From: Spirochaetaceae bacterium
GTDB taxonomy: Bacteria; Spirochaetota; Spirochaetia; UBA9216
Direction: 5' to 3'
Assembly (NCBI GenBank): GCA_028527945.1
Contig: JAQQAK010000377.1
Span: 1-6,397, forward strand
DNA length: 6,397 nucleotides
This document shows, one piece after another, positions 5,640-6,397 of this stretch (position 1 is its first letter; each line of letters begins with the position of its first letter). Both the position numbers and the translations under genes were made by a program. The notes below the pieces were generated by a model. It worked only from the letters and a program-made list of their open reading frames with translations, did no database searches and was not told the origin of the DNA.

Positions 5640-6200
5640 ATGAAAAAAACTTTTGAAAAAAAGCAATTTTTAATGGATATAACAAGAGATCTCATTCTTG
5701 AGGTAGGGCTGCCTGCCGCATCAATAGGTAAAATAGCAAAGAAATCAGGCATTCCTGTCGGCTCTATTTATCACGCTTTTGAAAACAAGGAGGATCTTGT
5801 TAATCAGGTTTATGTACGTTCCAGAGACAGAATTGTTAATATTGGAAATATGCAGGGGAAAGATTCTATTGAAAATATTCTAAGAGATTATTTTTTAGAT
5901 TACATAAATAACGCGCTTTCCAACCGACAGGATTTTTTGTTTGTTGAACGTTACCATCTGTCTCCTGTTATTGATAGAAAAAGACTAATAAAAGCGGATA
6001 TTATTGTCGGAGAGCTTAAACTTACAGACTTGATGGAGCAGGGTATAATTAAAAAGGGTGCTCCTGATATTATAGATACAGCAATAGTCGGAATGCTGCA
6101 TAATTCTATAGCGGCCTGTCTTTGCGGAATGATTAACCTTGATGAGACTGGCAAGAAGCAGCTTGTGCAGCTTTGTCTGGACGCTATAATTTGCATATAA
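5640..6200 (+). CDS. TetR/AcrR family transcriptional regulator
   Basis: This 186-aa protein has a typical TetR N-terminal DNA-binding domain. Helix 1 (KQFLMDITRDLILEVG, 8-23) is followed by the helix-turn-helix ASIGKIAKKSGIPVGSIYHAF (27-47), with the recognition helix at about GSIYHAF, and by the usual ENKEDLVNQVY (48-58). The C-terminal part (about 65-186) is helical and variable, as expected for ligand binding and dimerisation. The length is normal for the family. The ATG at 5640 is used; an in-frame TTG at 5622 overlaps the last base of the TATAAT hexamer and is unlikely to be transcribed. The gene is divergent from the DUF5058 operon across a 141-base gap that holds a perfect TetR-type dyad, so it probably represses that operon and is released by the substrate or a product. 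The ligand cannot be read from the sequence. Confidence 0.93.
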   Translation: MKKTFEKKQFLMDITRDLILEVGLPAASIGKIAKKSGIPVGSIYHAFENKEDLVNQVYVRSRDRIVNIGNMQGKDSIENILRDYFLDYINNALSNRQDFLFVERYHLSPVIDRKRLIKADIIVGELKLTDLMEQGIIKKGAPDIIDTAIVGMLHNSIAACLCGMINLDETGKKQLVQLCLDAIICI

Positions 6201-6271
6201 AGTTTTGAAAGAGCCTTGTTTGTAAAGCCATAAAATTTTGTAAATGTAATGTAAAAAGCTGGTTTGGGGTA

Positions 6272-6300
6272 TTGTTATAAAAGACCGTAAAATATATTTT
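6272..6300 (+). promoter_or_regulatory. Possible promoter of the gene starting at 6359
   Basis: TTGTTA (6272-6277) and TATTTT (6295-6300) are separated by 17 bases; an overlapping TATATT (6293-6298) is an alternative with a 15-base spacer. The region is AT-rich, so chance matches are likely. Transcription would start near 6307, just before the tandem dyads. Confidence 0.35.
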
Positions 6301-6310
6301 ATGAAAAAAG

Positions 6311-6336
6311 TTACTAAAGGTAATTACCTAAGGTAA
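6311..6336. repeat. Tandem TTAC-N5-GTAA dyads, possible operator
   Basis: Two 13-base units lie head to tail: TTACTAAAGGTAA (6311-6323) and TTACCTAAGGTAA (6324-6336). The second is a perfect palindrome around its central A; the first matches in its outer four bases on each side. At the junction AGGTAATTACCT (6318-6329) is itself a perfect 12-base palindrome. TTAC-N5-GTAA dyads resemble sites used by MarR/HxlR-type repressors. They lie just downstream of the possible promoter and before the ribosome binding site, where a repressor could block transcription. Confidence 0.5.
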
Positions 6337-6358
6337 CTATTTAGGAAGGGGATTTTAT

Positions 6359-6397
6359 ATGATAACTGTAGAGCTGCTACGTAAGCTTTTAATTGTG
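6359..6397 (+). CDS. 5' end of an unidentified gene (partial)
   Basis: An ATG at 6359 opens a frame that runs to the window edge, encoding MITVELLRKLLIV. It is preceded by the purine-rich GGAAGGGG (6344-6351), seven bases before the ATG, which is a strong ribosome binding site. Thirteen residues are too few to assign a family. The amphipathic ELLRKLLIV could begin a helix of a small regulator, and the dyads upstream would suit an autoregulated gene, but this is a guess. CCTAA (6327-6331) can pair with TTAGG (6341-6345), which would partly cover the ribosome binding site. Confidence 0.6.
   Translation, partial: MITVELLRKLLIV

Noticed and set aside
6221..6254. Four TGTAA repeats as a possible binding array or iterons
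   Set aside because: Spacing is irregular, the units are only five bases and the region is AT-rich, so chance is likely.
6301..6336. Eleven-codon frame MKKVTKGNYLR as a leader peptide
   Set aside because: It has no ribosome binding site, its codons are formed by the tandem dyads, and nothing suggests attenuation.
1..6397. CRISPR array, insertion sequence, tRNA or rRNA
   Set aside because: I saw no regularly spaced repeats, transposase motifs, terminal inverted repeats or cloverleaf-type sequence on either strand.

Overview
The window holds two complete gene groups that converge near position 1400, plus fragments of a gene at each end. The sequence is AT-rich, has short gaps between genes and uses clear AGGAG-type ribosome binding sites. 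Together with the families present (DUF4180, DUF5058, a cytosolic CapA-type protein, a short TetR regulator), this suggests an anaerobic Firmicute of the Clostridia/Lachnospiraceae type. That is an inference from style and gene content; a spirochaete such as Treponema cannot be excluded.

Left part (+ strand, 1-1341): the last 47 codons of an unrecognised gene overlap by ATGA the start of an alpha/beta-hydrolase (141-995). Four bases later comes a DUF4180 protein (1000-1341). The three probably form the end of one operon that begins outside the window.

Convergence (1342-1440): two hairpins lie side by side with U-tracts pointing in opposite directions, so each seems to terminate the transcript arriving from the other side.

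Centre (- strand, 5498 down to 1415): a tight four-gene operon in transcription order. It encodes a DUF5058 membrane protein, a second polytopic membrane protein, a metal-dependent amidohydrolase (COG1228 type) and a CapA/PGA_cap-type protein without a signal peptide. Gaps are 14, 20 and 3 bases. The layout reads as a two-part membrane transporter feeding two cytosolic hydrolases, probably acting on a peptide- or amide-like compound; the substrate is unknown.

Divergent control region (5499-5639): a perfect 11-bp-arm inverted repeat covers the -35 region and part of the spacer of the probable operon promoter. It contains the core GAATGA-N4-TCATTC, a typical TetR-family operator form. A TetR-family regulator is encoded divergently at 5640-6200 and is the obvious candidate to bind it. 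This regulator/operator/transporter/hydrolase set is the most interesting unit here.

Right end (6201-6397): an AT-rich gap with no convincing terminator, then a possible promoter, a tandem pair of TTAC-N5-GTAA dyads, and a strong ribosome binding site before the first 13 codons of a gene running off the window.
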